This document shows positions 8,089 through 16,057 of a stretch of 64,000 nt of DNA, piece after piece. The DNA comes from Solidesulfovibrio carbinoliphilus subsp. oakridgensis (lineage in GTDB: Bacteria; Desulfobacterota; Desulfovibrionia; Desulfovibrionales; Desulfovibrionaceae). Positions within the stretch are counted from its first letter, which is position 1. The number at the start of each line of letters is the position of its first letter. The notes under the pieces are model-generated. The model saw only the letters and a list, made by a program, of their open reading frames with translations. It was not told the DNA's origin and made no database searches. The stretch covers positions 2,803,001 through 2,867,000 of the forward strand of contig NZ_CM001368.1 in the NCBI RefSeq assembly GCF_000177215.2. Direction: 5' to 3'. The translations under genes and the position numbers were made by a program.

Positions 8089-8571
8089 TTACTGGCAGCC
8101 ACCGCCGCCGCAGGGACCGGCGCCGCCGCCGCGGTGGTAGCCCATGCCGCCCATGCCGCCCATACCCATGACGCCGGGACCGATTTCCTTGGTCACCTGG
8201 ATGTGGAAGGCGGTCTTTTCGGCCATGAGCTTGCCGATCATGGTGCCGATTTCCTGGGTCAGGGCGTTGATCTTGGCTTGATCGGGATTCGGGGCCACGG
8301 CCAGGGCGTTCAGTTCGGCCCGCTTGACGCCGAGGTCCGCGCGCAACTGGGCCGTCTTGGCGGCGTAGACGTCGTGGAGCTTCTGGAATTCGGCCTGCTT
8401 TTCCGGGGTCAGCTGGGCCATGCCGCCGCCGTAGCCGGGGCAGCCGCCGGCGCCGGGGCAGCCGCCGGCGCCGGGGCCCTGCCCGCCGCCGGGACGGGCC
8501 ATGGCCAGGGACGTGGTCAGGGCCAGGGTGGCCAGAGCCGTGATGGCGATGCCGAGAGTCTTGCCTTTCAT
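8089..8571 (-). CDS. zraP: Periplasmic Spy/ZraP-like metal-stress protein
   Basis: 160 aa. It has a signal peptide (KTLGIAITALATLALTTSLAMA), a Gly/Pro/Cys spacer (two GAGGCPG repeats), and a helical core LTPEKQAEFQKLHDVYAAKTAQLRADLGVKRAELNAL followed by a second helix. This is the layout of the zinc-resistance-associated/Spy/CpxP family of periplasmic chaperones. The C-terminal tail is Met/Gly/His/Cys rich (MGMGGMGGMGYHRGGG), a likely metal-binding patch. GGAGG lies eight bases before the ATG. A sigma-54 promoter match about 100 bases upstream mirrors zraP control in enterobacteria. Confidence 0.82.
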   Translation of the reverse strand: MKGKTLGIAITALATLALTTSLAMARPGGGQGPGAGGCPGAGGCPGYGGGMAQLTPEKQAEFQKLHDVYAAKTAQLRADLGVKRAELNALAVAPNPDQAKINALTQEIGTMIGKLMAEKTAFHIQVTKEIGPGVMGMGGMGGMGYHRGGGAGPCGGGGCQ

Positions 8572-8674
8572 GTCGTCTACCTCCGTGAGGTTCTTCGGCC
8601 GGAGCCGAAACAGGTCTTTTTCCGCCGCCGGCCGGAGGGGGTTCCGGCGCTCGTCGCGGCGTTTGCCTTCTAAG

Positions 8675-8690
8675 AGCAGAGTTCGTGCCA
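8675..8690 (-). promoter_or_regulatory. Sigma-54 promoter candidate for zraP operon
   Basis: On the minus strand the sequence TGGCACGAACTCTGCT matches the -24/-12 consensus TGGCAC-N5-TTGC with one mismatch; GG and GC are exactly 10 bases apart. Transcription would begin near 8664, giving a leader of about 93 nt before the zraP-like ATG. Known family precedent: zraP of E. coli is sigma-54 dependent. An activator gene is not adjacent. Confidence 0.65.
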
Positions 8691-8862
8691 TCCTCTTTTA
8701 TTCTTTCATGACAAGGTGTTGCCAAATTTGGCCGCTGCCGGCCCTCCTCTCCCTGCATAGAAGCTGCGCACCACGACCCGGCTGCGGCCGGGAAGGTGCC
8801 TTTTTTTCATACACCTGCCGCACGCGCTCTCGATCCGAGGCTTTCCTATATTTTCCATGGTC

Positions 8863-9135
8863 TTACGGAGTGAGGTCCTCCCGAGTGGCCTGGGCTGGCG
8901 GGGAAAGCGTCTCGAAAATATCCACCGCCACCGGCCCGGCCGGGCGCCCGAAGGCGGCCTCGTCCCAGGGGTCGGCTTCCAGGACCGCATCTTCCGGCGG
9001 GGCAGGAGACAGCGGATAGTCGAACATGGGTCGGCCGGCGCTTTCCCGGCCAAGCCGCCAGCCGACCAGCAGAAAGACCAGGGCCACGGCCGGACAGGCC
9101 AGGACGCGCAGCAGGTCGCACAGGTCCGGATTCAT
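8863..9135 (-). CDS. Small membrane protein behind phage TerL
   Basis: 90 aa. One membrane segment near the N-terminus (CPAVALVFLLVGWRLG) precedes an acidic, Pro-rich soluble tail. Its ATG overlaps the terL stop by four bases, so it is translationally coupled. In complete Mu-like phages the portal gene would be expected near here; instead this short gene is the last of the phage operon and is followed by the zraP promoter region. I do not recognise the family. It may be a phage accessory protein or a cell gene joined to the remnant. Confidence 0.65.
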   Translation of the reverse strand: MNPDLCDLLRVLACPAVALVFLLVGWRLGRESAGRPMFDYPLSPAPPEDAVLEADPWDEAAFGRPAGPVAVDIFETLSPPAQATREDLTP

Positions 9136-10601
9136 GGGGCCTCCTCCTCGATTTCGCCGTTTTCGGTGACCGCGTCGATGATGCGGGCCGCCGCCTTGGC
9201 GGCCGTTTTCGCCTGCCCGGCCGCCAGCGGCCGGGCCATGCAGACGTGGCAGGCCTCGTCGTAGACGTGGTCCTCGCCGGTGGTGTCGATGTCCTCGACG
9301 TTGCGCCGGTCGGTCACGAGCTGGGGAATGGTGCGGATGAAGTGCTCGCAGGTGTCGAAGACCTGGAGCAGGGGCGGCCCGTCCTCCCGGGGGCGCAGCC
9401 GCTCGTGGAACTGCCGGATCTTGGCCACCCGGGACGGGTCGCCGGGGACCAGGAAGAGACCCGCTCCGGCAAAGACCTCGGCCGTGCTCGGCCCCTGGCC
9501 GCCGCCCCGGTAGTCCGGCTTTTTGGCGAAACAGTCGGGCCCGGCCAGCCGGGTGAGGGCCCGGCCGGCGAGGCCGAGCCGGGCCTCCCGCTCCAGGATG
9601 CCGGCCGCGATGCCCGAATCGGCCAGGCGCAGACCTTGCGGCGTCCGGCCCGGGCCCCCGGCCGCGCCGTACCATTCCGAAAACCGGAAGAGCCGGCCGT
9701 CCGCGTCCACCCACCACCAGCCCACGGAAAAGGGGGCCCCGTAGCCCCAGTCGAAGGTCATGAACAGGGGCCCGTGCTCGGGCACGGGCCGCGGTTTGAC
9801 CACGTGCAGCCGCCGGGAAAAGGCAAAGGCCTGGCCGAGGAAAATGTCCCAGTCCCCGTCCCGGTAGGCCGAACGGTAGGGTTCGGGCAGGGCGTCGAGG
9901 CGCAGGGCATAGCCCGGGTCGCGGGAGAGCAGGATTTGGTTGTCGGCCAGTTTTCCCGGAATGAAGCACCGCAGCATCCCCCCCTCCTCGGCCGGGGCCC
10001 GGCGCGGCGTCAGGGGCGGGGCAAAGTCCACGAACCGGGCCTTGACGAAGCCATGCCCCACGCCGCCGGGATTGGAGGCACAGACCACGCCCGGGATTTT
10101 GTGGCGCAGGGCCGGCGGGACGGCGAGGGCGCAGCGGAGCCGGCCGCGCAGGTAGTCGTACTGGAATTCGGTGAAGTGCGTCAGCTCGTCGATGACAAGC
10201 AGGTGGATCTCCACGCCCTGGTAGGCAAAGACGTCGGCCTCGCGCGGACAGCCGCAAAAGGCCAGGCTGGCGCCGTTTCGGAACTCGAACCGCTTCTTGG
10301 AAGCCCGGTAGCGGCCGACGGACCGGGGAAACTGGGCCAGGGCCGGCAGAATGTGGTTGCGCTCCAGTTCCGGCTGGGTGCGCCGGAAGAGATAGGCCTG
10401 CAGCCCCGGCACGCGCAGGCACATGAGCAGGGCCTCGAAGCGCAGGGCGTGGCTTTTCCCGGGCCCGGCCGCGCCGCCGTAGAGGATCTCGTTGGCCGGG
10501 CAGGCATGGAGGGCCGCCTGCCGGGGCTGGGGCCGGTAGTTGACCACCACGCGCTCCCCGCCCCAGGCCCCATTTGCCGATATATCGCCAGAGTGGTGCA
10601 A
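9132..10601 (-). CDS. Phage terminase large subunit
   Basis: 489 aa. The ATPase part has Walker A ILYGGAAGPGKSHALR near residue 45, Walker B LLVIDELTHF near 140, and the coupling region VCASNPGG. The nuclease part begins MTFDWGYGAPFSVGWWW, where the first catalytic Asp sits. Terminases cut and pump phage DNA into the prohead. The protein looks intact. The start is uncertain: TTG at 10601 has AGGGGA about eight bases upstream, while a GTG about 50 bases inside (GERVVVNY) also has GGGGAG before it. TerS is upstream on the same strand, separated by an oppositely directed gene. Confidence 0.9.
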   Translation of the reverse strand: MHHSGDISANGAWGGERVVVNYRPQPRQAALHACPANEILYGGAAGPGKSHALRFEALLMCLRVPGLQAYLFRRTQPELERNHILPALAQFPRSVGRYRASKKRFEFRNGASLAFCGCPREADVFAYQGVEIHLLVIDELTHFTEFQYDYLRGRLRCALAVPPALRHKIPGVVCASNPGGVGHGFVKARFVDFAPPLTPRRAPAEEGGMLRCFIPGKLADNQILLSRDPGYALRLDALPEPYRSAYRDGDWDIFLGQAFAFSRRLHVVKPRPVPEHGPLFMTFDWGYGAPFSVGWWWVDADGRLFRFSEWYGAAGGPGRTPQGLRLADSGIAAGILEREARLGLAGRALTRLAGPDCFAKKPDYRGGGQGPSTAEVFAGAGLFLVPGDPSRVAKIRQFHERLRPREDGPPLLQVFDTCEHFIRTIPQLVTDRRNVEDIDTTGEDHVYDEACHVCMARPLAAGQAKTAAKAAARIIDAVTENGEIEEEAP

Positions 10602-10661
10602 AACGCGGTTCCCCTTTTGGAATGAAAAACGGCAACTTATCGATTTATATTGCTTTTATTG

Positions 10662-10677
10662 TGGCACGGTTTGGGCA
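10662..10677 (+). promoter_or_regulatory. Weak sigma-54-like -24/-12 match
   Basis: TGGCACGGTTTGGGCA has a perfect -24 half and correctly spaced GG and GC, but the -12 half is GGGC rather than TTGC. It lies about 50 bases before the start of the small plus-strand gene that sits between terS and terL, so it may drive that gene independently. Confidence 0.35.
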
Positions 10678-10724
10678 TGGCCAAGGCCGGGGCAAAACCG
10701 GTTTGCGCCCCGGAGGATATGGCC

Positions 10725-11090
10725 ATGCAACGATGTCTGCCCAAGTGTCTGCCCAAATGTCTGGTGACAGCGGCCCTGGTCCTGGCGGCGGCCGTGGCCA
10801 TCGGGGCGGTCTGGGCCGGTTCGGCGGCCGGCCGGGCCCAGGGAGGCGCGCGCGGCTATGCACGGCTTTTGGCCGCCAAAAACCCGGGCCCGGCGGACCG
10901 GAGTTCGGATTGCCTGATGGCCATGGTCCTCTTGCGCGACCGGTCCGGCGGGACGGGGGCCATCCCGGAGGAGCAGTTCAAGGCCCTTCGCGCCTATTGC
11001 CGCGTGGCCCACGCCGGCCGGCTCCCCGCCTCCGCCCCGTCCCCCCGACCCGGCGCCCCGGCCGGGCCCGCCACCAAAGCGCCTTTGTAA
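10725..11090 (+). CDS. Small exported hypothetical protein between terS and terL
   Basis: 121 aa. The N-terminus MQRCLPKCLPKCLVTAALVLAAAVAIGAVWAGSAAG is a signal peptide or membrane anchor with a PKCLPKC repeat. The rest is a small soluble domain (ARLLAAKNPGPADRSSDCLMAMVLLRDR) ending in a Pro/Ala tail. GGAGG lies eight bases before the ATG. It faces the opposite way to the phage genes on either side, and its last 97 bases overlap the terS tail on the other strand. This position resembles a phage moron; the function is unknown. Confidence 0.55.
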   Translation: MQRCLPKCLPKCLVTAALVLAAAVAIGAVWAGSAAGRAQGGARGYARLLAAKNPGPADRSSDCLMAMVLLRDRSGGTGAIPEEQFKALRAYCRVAHAGRLPASAPSPRPGAPAGPATKAPL

Positions 11091-11741
11091 GGCCGGCCCG
11101 ACCCGGCCGTTTGCGCCGGTTGCCATGGTTCCTTCCGGCCAGAACATGGGACCGGACCGTCTCCGGAAGAATCCTCGTCCGGGGGTGGATCGGGTTCGGG
11201 CACGCAGGTCACGACGATGAGGGGACGGGGGCCGTGAGCCGGCGCGTCCTTCCCATCAGGTCCGACCGGCCCCGGGCGCCCTCCAGGGCCGGCCGAACCC
11301 AGATGCCGGGACAGGGCGGCCAGGGCCTGGGTCTTGCCGTGGAGCTTGATGCGAAGCCCCTTGCCCGTCTTGCCGGGGCTCTCCACGATCTCGGCCACGC
11401 AGGCCGTCTGCTCGGGCCCAAGCTCCCGGGAGGCCCGAAGCGTCACCCCCGCCTCGTCCCAGGCCACGAAGTCCCGGATGTCGGCAAAGGCGATGCGGGC
11501 CAGCTCCGCCACCACCCGGTCCTGGGTGATGCGAAGCCGCTCGCCGCGCCGGGCCATGGCCGCCTCGACGGCCGCGCCGACCAGTGGCTGGCGGCGCAGC
11601 TTCCGGCCCACGGAGGGCGCGCTTTTCACGCCGTAGCCGGCCCGGACGGCGGCCGCGCCCGGGTTCAGGTCCACCAGGTATTCCTCCACGAACCGCTGCT
11701 GCCTGTCGGTCAGCCGGGTGGGTGGCGCGTTTTCGGCCATG
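10994..11741 (-). CDS. Phage terminase small subunit
   Basis: 248 aa. The N-terminal helix-turn-helix region (LTDRQQRFVEEYLVDLNPGAAAVRAGY) is diagnostic for Terminase_2-type small subunits, which bind phage DNA and recruit the large subunit. The core runs through VAELARIAFADIRDFVAWDE to about residue 150. The C-terminal ~70 residues are Pro/Gly-rich, not conserved in type, and overlap the opposite-strand small gene, so the original end may have been lost. AAGGGAAGG precedes the ATG. Confidence 0.85.
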
Positions 11742-11892
11742 GTCCTTCCCTTGTCAGGTATTGGGCCGGCCGATCCTTCGGGCGGCCCGTGTCGCGTTCC
11801 CGAAATCCGGGCCTGCGCATTTCGAGGGAAATCTTTTTGAATGCGTAGTGGTTTTTTATTGAAATGACGCCCTTTTCCCCCGGGAGGCGGCA

Positions 11893-12015
11893 CTAATGGA
11901 GCCGGGCGGACGGGCCGGACCAGTGCCACAAGGCCAGGATGTCGGCCAGGGAGAGATGGGGGTTTAAGGCCAGCAGGCCGTCGAGGCTGACGGTCCGAAG
12001 CGGGGTACGCGGCAT
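11893..12015 (-). CDS. 40-residue phage peptide
   Basis: Short gene coding for a 40-aa peptide (start MPRTPLRTVSLDGLLALNPH, end LALWHWSGPSARLH). GGAG lies seven bases before its ATG. It fills the gap between the coiled-coil gene and terS in the same direction, which supports a real coding unit. The sequence is Leu/Ala-rich with a WHW cluster; no family recognised. Confidence 0.5.
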   Translation of the reverse strand: MPRTPLRTVSLDGLLALNPHLSLADILALWHWSGPSARLH

Positions 12016-12070
12016 GGCGGGCTCCGATGGTTTGGCCGCAACGGGCGGCGCGTGCGGGGAAAGGACGGCC

Positions 12071-12340
12071 TTAAGCGGCCATGTCCCGCTCTTCCAGGAT
12101 GGTCAGGCGCGTGGCGTGGTTTTCCAGGCGCTCGACCACCCGCGCGAGCTCGGCCCGGGTCGGGTAGCCCCGGGCCAGCTCCACCCGGCCGTCTGCCTGC
12201 TCCTTTTCAAAGGCGCGCAGGCGGGCTTCCAGGCCGTCGATGGACCGGGCCACGTCGGCCACCCACTTGCGGGTGAAAAAAAGGACTAGGCCCACCAGAA
12301 ACGAGATCCAGGCCGGCAGGAAAAGGGCGTCAGCAGACAT
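12071..12340 (-). CDS. Phage membrane/coiled-coil protein (DUF2730-like)
   Basis: 89 aa. An N-terminal membrane helix (LPAWISFLVGLVLFFTRKWV) is followed by a long predicted coiled coil (VARSIDGLEARLRAFEKEQAD ... LARVVERLENHATRLTILEER). Proteins of this shape, called DUF2730 in Mu-like phages, sit just before the terminase genes, as here. The ATG at 12340 has AGAGG about eight bases upstream and overlaps the end of the holin-like gene by 11 bases. A lysis-spanin-like or membrane role is inference. Confidence 0.65.
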   Translation of the reverse strand: MSADALFLPAWISFLVGLVLFFTRKWVADVARSIDGLEARLRAFEKEQADGRVELARGYPTRAELARVVERLENHATRLTILEERDMAA

Positions 12341-12605
12341 CGGCGTTGCCTCTTGGGACATCGGTGGAGTCTCCAGGGACATCGGCCTTGCCAGGGCCTG
12401 GGGAGGTCCGGGGCCGGGACAAGAGCGGCAGGGCCCGCTCGGCCAGGTCGATGCCGGCCTGGGAGCCGATGGCGGCCAGGGCGATGTCGGTCACGGCCTG
12501 GATCTCGTCCGGGGCGAGCCCCATGCCCCATTTGCGGTTCAGGGCCACGGCGATGATGGAAATGACGGCCACGAGCAACTTGCGGGAGGCGAGCCGGGGG
12601 GCCAT
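12330..12605 (-). CDS. Phage holin-like protein
   Basis: 91 aa. It begins with a positively charged end and a membrane helix (SRKLLVAVISIIAVALNRKWGMGL), then DEIQAVTDIALAAIGSQAGIDLAERA, a pattern seen in phage holin-like proteins that pair with an endolysin. No endolysin gene is nearby. The tail is Pro/Ser rich. Its ATG is separated by one base from the stop of the zinc-ribbon gene, so the two are coupled. Confidence 0.6.
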   Translation of the reverse strand: MAPRLASRKLLVAVISIIAVALNRKWGMGLAPDEIQAVTDIALAAIGSQAGIDLAERALPLLSRPRTSPGPGKADVPGDSTDVPRGNADVC

Positions 12606-12606
12606 G

Positions 12607-12852
12607 TCAGGACACCCACCGGGGCGCGACCGGCACGGACCGGCCCTCGCCGCAGTACGGGCAGGCGGGCGGCCCGGCAAAGGCGGCCCGGCAGGCCGAG
12701 CCGACGAACACCGTGCCGCAGGCCGGGCAGGCCCGGTGGACTTTGTCGGAGACGAAACAAATGGTCCCGTCCTCGGCCACATTGGCGTAACTGGAAAGGA
12801 CCGCGCCGCGGAGATCCGCGGAGAAAACCGGAAGCGTCGCATTGGCTGGCAT
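12607..12852 (-). CDS. Small zinc-ribbon phage protein
   Basis: 81 aa with two Cys pairs (ACPACGTVF and ACPYCGEG) that could bind one zinc ion. GGAGG lies seven bases before the ATG. It is the first gene of the minus-strand phage operon; a 9-bp inverted repeat lies about 45 bases upstream. Small zinc-finger proteins at this place in Mu-like phages are thought to be regulatory; the family here is not recognised. Confidence 0.65.
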   Translation of the reverse strand: MPANATLPVFSADLRGAVLSSYANVAEDGTICFVSDKVHRACPACGTVFVGSACRAAFAGPPACPYCGEGRSVPVAPRWVS

Positions 12853-12894
12853 GTCGCGCCCTCCTTCTTTCTTCCGAAAGGACCATGGAAGGCG

Positions 12895-12918
12895 GACACG
12901 GACCAGACAGTCCGTGTC
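12895..12918. promoter_or_regulatory. Inverted repeat in divergent promoter of phage operon
   Basis: The perfect 9-bp arms GACACGGAC and GTCCGTGTC are separated by CAGACA. The site lies between the divergent phage operon (minus) and the lipoprotein gene (plus), the right place for an operator or activator site. The Mor-like protein encoded at 15.7 kb is a candidate binder; this is inference. Confidence 0.4.
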
Positions 12919-13022
12919 ACAATTATTCCGTCCGCCCGGCCGGACAGGCGGGCCGGGAACGCCTTTACAAGGGGCCGGGGCTTGGGCAAGGTCCGGGAAA
13001 CGATTTCTTTCTGGAGAACGCC

Positions 13023-13370
13023 ATGCGGTTGCGACTGGTCTTCCTGGCAGGCCTTGTTGTCCTTGTCGCCGGCTGTGCCGGCACGTCGGCGGGACCCGGC
13101 GGGGACCGCGCCCCGGTCATGACGGTCTCGGATTTCTACGGCTTCTGTTCGGCCCTGCCGACGCCGGATGCCTGCCTGTCCGATCCCATCTGCAACCGGT
13201 ACCGCCGGGAGCTCTCCTCCCCGCCAAACGACCTGGCCGGCTGTCTGGCCGTATGCCGGCAAACGGAGAACGCGCTCTACGTGGACAATCTGGTCAACGG
13301 CTGCGCCGAGATTCTGGACCGGGCCGAAGACCTGTGCGACCAGTTCTGCCGCCGCCGCGACAGGTCCTGA
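13023..13370 (+). CDS. Cys-rich small lipoprotein
   Basis: 115 aa. Signal peptide RLRLVFLAGLVVLVAGC with a lipobox VAGC; the mature part holds eight further Cys residues (FCSALPTPDACLSDPICNRY, GCLAVC, NGCAEIL, LCDQFC), suggesting a disulfide-bonded periplasmic domain. GGAG lies about six bases before the ATG. It sits between the phage late operon and a hybrid kinase. It may be a host gene or a phage lysogenic-conversion gene; no family recognised. Confidence 0.75.
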   Translation: MRLRLVFLAGLVVLVAGCAGTSAGPGGDRAPVMTVSDFYGFCSALPTPDACLSDPICNRYRRELSSPPNDLAGCLAVCRQTENALYVDNLVNGCAEILDRAEDLCDQFCRRRDRS

Positions 13371-13533
13371 CCCCGTCGCGGGGCGCCGTGCGGCCTGGCG
13401 CAAGGGGGGCATGGCCCGCCGGGGCATCTTCGCCTTCCTTTCCCCGAGAAAGTTTTCTTGCGGGCGCTTTCCCCTGACGGTATGCATCGGGGAACCGGCA
13501 ATCAGCCTTCGCGGCGGCCGGGCGAGGAGCGCC

Positions 13534-15549
13534 ATGCACCCATCCCCTCCGCGAAGCGGACCCGCCAGCCAAGCGCCTGCCGTCGGGCCCGCCCTCGAGG
13601 CGTTGCCGACCACGTTCTGCTCCTTCCAGAACCTGGCCCACGGCCAGGCCGATCTGGCCTATCGGACCGACGCCGCCGACCGCGTGGAATGGATGGCCCG
13701 GGAAGGAGCGCGTTTTCTGGGGTACGAGGGCCCGGAGGCGGTGCTCGGCCGGCCGGCCGGCGAAGCGCTCTACCGGCAACCCGAAGACCGCAGGCCCCTT
13801 CTCGCGGCCCTGGAAACCGCCACGGGCACCGTCTGCCTGGAGGAGGTCCTGCGCCGGGCCGACGGCACGCCCGTGACCGTGCGCACGCGCGGCGTCGTCC
13901 GCCGCGACGCGGCCGGGGCCCCGGCCGGCACGGAAGCCCATTCCCTGGCCCTGTCCGAGGAGACAGGGGCCCGTCTGACCCTGGCCCGGGCCCTGCGCGA
14001 AATGGAGACCATTTTCGACAACGCCCTGGTCGGCATGGTCCTGGCCCGGGGCCACAGGATCGAGAAAATCAACGCGCGCGGGGCCGAAGTCCTGGGCTTT
14101 CCGGCCGAGGAGCTCATCGGCCGGGATGCCGCCGTCCTTTTCCCTGCCGCCGCGGCCTACCAGGCGTTTGCCGAAGCCTCGCGCCGGGATCTGATCTGCA
14201 CGGGCATGCATGTCGGGGAATACCGCCTGCGCCGCAAGGACGGCCGCGTGGCCATCGTGCGGTCGTCGGCCAGGACCGTGTGTCCGAGCAACCGGGACGA
14301 AGGCGTCATCTGGACCTTTGACGACGTGACCGAGCAAAAGCGCCTGGAAGAGGAGCTCCGGGCCTCCAAGCAGGCGGCCGAAGCGGCGAGCGTGGCCAAG
14401 ACCCAGTTTCTGGCCAACATGAGCCACGAACTGCGCACGCCCTTAAACGGCATCCTGGGCATGACCGAGCTTCTGCTCGACACGGCCGAGGACGCCGAGA
14501 CCAGGGAATCGCTCGGCGTCATCCGACACTCGGCTTCGCTGCTCATGCACATCGTCGGCGACCTGCTCGACCTGTCGAGCGTGGAGGCCGGCCGGCTTCT
14601 GGTAGTGGAACGGGAATTCGACCTGGTGGCCGAGCTGTCCCCGCTGTTGCGCAATTTCGCCACCCAGAGCCTTTTACGGTCCTTCACCTTTTCCTACCAT
14701 TTCGATCCCCTGCTGCCGGCCCACCTGATCGGGGACCCCAACCGGACCAAGCAGATCCTCATCAACCTCGTCAGCAACGCCTTCAAATACACCAAGAAGG
14801 GCTCGGTTGCCGTGCGCATCGGCCTTGGCGACGCCTCGGGCGGCGGTCCGGCCGCGGCGGCCCGGCCGGACCGGATCCGGCTCCTTTTTTCGGTGGCGGA
14901 CACGGGCATCGGCATCGACCGCCAGTCCCAGGCCGCGGTTTTCGAGCCGTTCGGCATCGGCGAGAACTACCTGACCAAGAAGTACAGCGGCGCGGGGCTG
15001 GGCCTGACCATTGCCCGGCGGCTGGCCAACATGCTCGGCGGGGACATCGTCCTCGAGTCCGAGCCCGGCCGGGGCAGCACCTTCTCTCTGACCCTCGACT
15101 GCGGCCTGCCCGAGGCCGTCCGGACCGCCGCCCCGGTCCGGCCAGCCACCGTGGCCGAGTCGGCGCAACCCGGCGGCCTGCGCATCCTTTTGGCCGAGGA
15201 CGAGCCGGTCAACCGCATCTTCACGGTCCGGGCCCTGCAAAAGCTCGGGCATTCGGTGGAAACCGCGGCCGACGGCCGGGAAGCCCTGCTCCTGCTCGGC
15301 CAGTCCCCCTTCGACCTGGTCCTCATGGACATCCAGATGCCCCGTCTAAACGGCCTGGAGGCCACGCGCATGATCCGTTCCGGCCAGGTGCCGGGCATTG
15401 CCACCACCATCCCGGTCGTGGCGCTTACGGCCTATGCCATGGATTCGGACCGGGAGCGGGGCCTGGATGCCGGCATGGACGAATACGTGACCAAGCCTTT
15501 CGAGCCCTGGGAACTGGTCGAGGCCATGGAGCGGGCCCTGGCCAAATAG
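13534..15549 (+). CDS. Hybrid sensor histidine kinase (PAS-PAS-HisKA-HATPase-REC)
   Basis: 671 aa, with no clear membrane segment, so probably cytoplasmic. Order: PAS-like domain about 25-140 ([23 protein letters not shown]), second PAS about 150-270 ([23 protein letters not shown]), HisKA with [21 protein letters not shown], HATPase with [19 protein letters not shown] and [12 protein letters not shown], then a receiver ([19 protein letters not shown]; phosphoacceptor in [18 protein letters not shown]). GGAG lies four bases before the chosen ATG; the frame is open earlier but overlaps the lipoprotein gene. A phosphorelay to an external HPt protein is expected. Confidence 0.93.
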   Translation: MHPSPPRSGPASQAPAVGPALEALPTTFCSFQNLAHGQADLAYRTDAADRVEWMAREGARFLGYEGPEAVLGRPAGEALYRQPEDRRPLLAALETATGTVCLEEVLRRADGTPVTVRTRGVVRRDAAGAPAGTEAHSLALSEETGARLTLARALREMETIFDNALVGMVLARGHRIEKINARGAEVLGFPAEELIGRDAAVLFPAAAAYQAFAEASRRDLICTGMHVGEYRLRRKDGRVAIVRSSARTVCPSNRDEGVIWTFDDVTEQKRLEEELRASKQAAEAASVAKTQFLANMSHELRTPLNGILGMTELLLDTAEDAETRESLGVIRHSASLLMHIVGDLLDLSSVEAGRLLVVEREFDLVAELSPLLRNFATQSLLRSFTFSYHFDPLLPAHLIGDPNRTKQILINLVSNAFKYTKKGSVAVRIGLGDASGGGPAAAARPDRIRLLFSVADTGIGIDRQSQAAVFEPFGIGENYLTKKYSGAGLGLTIARRLANMLGGDIVLESEPGRGSTFSLTLDCGLPEAVRTAAPVRPATVAESAQPGGLRILLAEDEPVNRIFTVRALQKLGHSVETAADGREALLLLGQSPFDLVLMDIQMPRLNGLEATRMIRSGQVPGIATTIPVVALTAYAMDSDRERGLDAGMDEYVTKPFEPWELVEAMERALAK

Positions 15550-15660
15550 CGGGGTCCCTCGCGGCGCGCCTCGAAGATCGTGCCTGCGATTTTTGAAAAC
15601 AAAACTCTGGAATGTTTGTATTTTTACTGATCGTAGGGTCGCGGTCCGAAAGACGCGGCC

Positions 15661-15915
15661 CTAATGGACGGCCGCGAGGATGCGGCGCAGGTGGCGGTCG
15701 GAAAGACCGAACTGGTCGCGCAGGGCGAACATGTCCACCCCGGCCCGGTGTTTGCGCCGGATTTCGTTGTCCCGGCGTTTTTTGCGCGAGGTCGTGCCGT
15801 TTGGAATATCCAGCCGGCAACCGCCCCACTCGGCAATGAGGGCCTCGAGCGCGGCCCGCGCCGCCTCCTGTCCCAGGCTTTCCGCCAGTTTGGCCTCCAA
15901 TTCGTATTCGCGCAT
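15661..15915 (-). CDS. Mor-like phage DNA-binding activator
   Basis: 84 aa. After an N-terminal helical part (REYELEAKLAESLGQEAARAALEALIAEWGGCRLDIP) comes a basic region (TSRKKRRDNEIRRKHRAG) and a C-terminal helix-turn-helix (VDMFALRDQFGLSDRHLRRILAAV). This matches the shape of the Mor/C family activators of Mu-like phages, which switch on middle or late promoters. GGAG lies about eight bases before the ATG. It is divergent from the S24 repressor, with palindromic operators between them. Confidence 0.7.
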   Translation of the reverse strand: MREYELEAKLAESLGQEAARAALEALIAEWGGCRLDIPNGTTSRKKRRDNEIRRKHRAGVDMFALRDQFGLSDRHLRRILAAVH

Positions 15916-15973
15916 CGCGACCGTCTCCACGGGGTGAGGGTGCTCTCCAGGTGGTCTGCCTGGGGCCCACGAG

Positions 15974-15990
15974 TATTCCTTATTGGAATA
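15974..15990. promoter_or_regulatory. Repressor operator candidate O1
   Basis: Perfect inverted repeat TATTCC-TTATT-GGAATA in the A/T-rich gap between the divergent Mor-like and S24 repressor genes. The same 6-N5-6 pattern recurs at 16921-16937, which supports a specific binding site, most simply for the neighbouring repressor. Confidence 0.65.
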
Positions 15991-16004
15991 TTTGTCAAGA
16001 ATAA

Positions 16005-16022
16005 TATTCCAAGAAAGGAATG
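16005..16022. promoter_or_regulatory. Repressor operator candidate O2 (6-base spacer)
   Basis: TATTCC-AAGAAA-GGAATG resembles O1 but has a 6-base spacer and one changed end base. A larger palindrome GGAATATT-N10-AATATTCC (15985-16010) joins O1 and O2, and a further ATTCC follows at 16026-16030, so several repressor dimers could bind side by side here. Confidence 0.5.
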
Positions 16023-16057
16023 GACATTCCCTACTGTTGTGGGGCACAAGGGATCCC

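Noticed and set aside
11915-11932. GG-N10-GC sigma-54-like match before terS
   Set aside because: It lies inside the 40-aa coding frame, about 180 bases from terS, and the -12 half is poor; probably chance.
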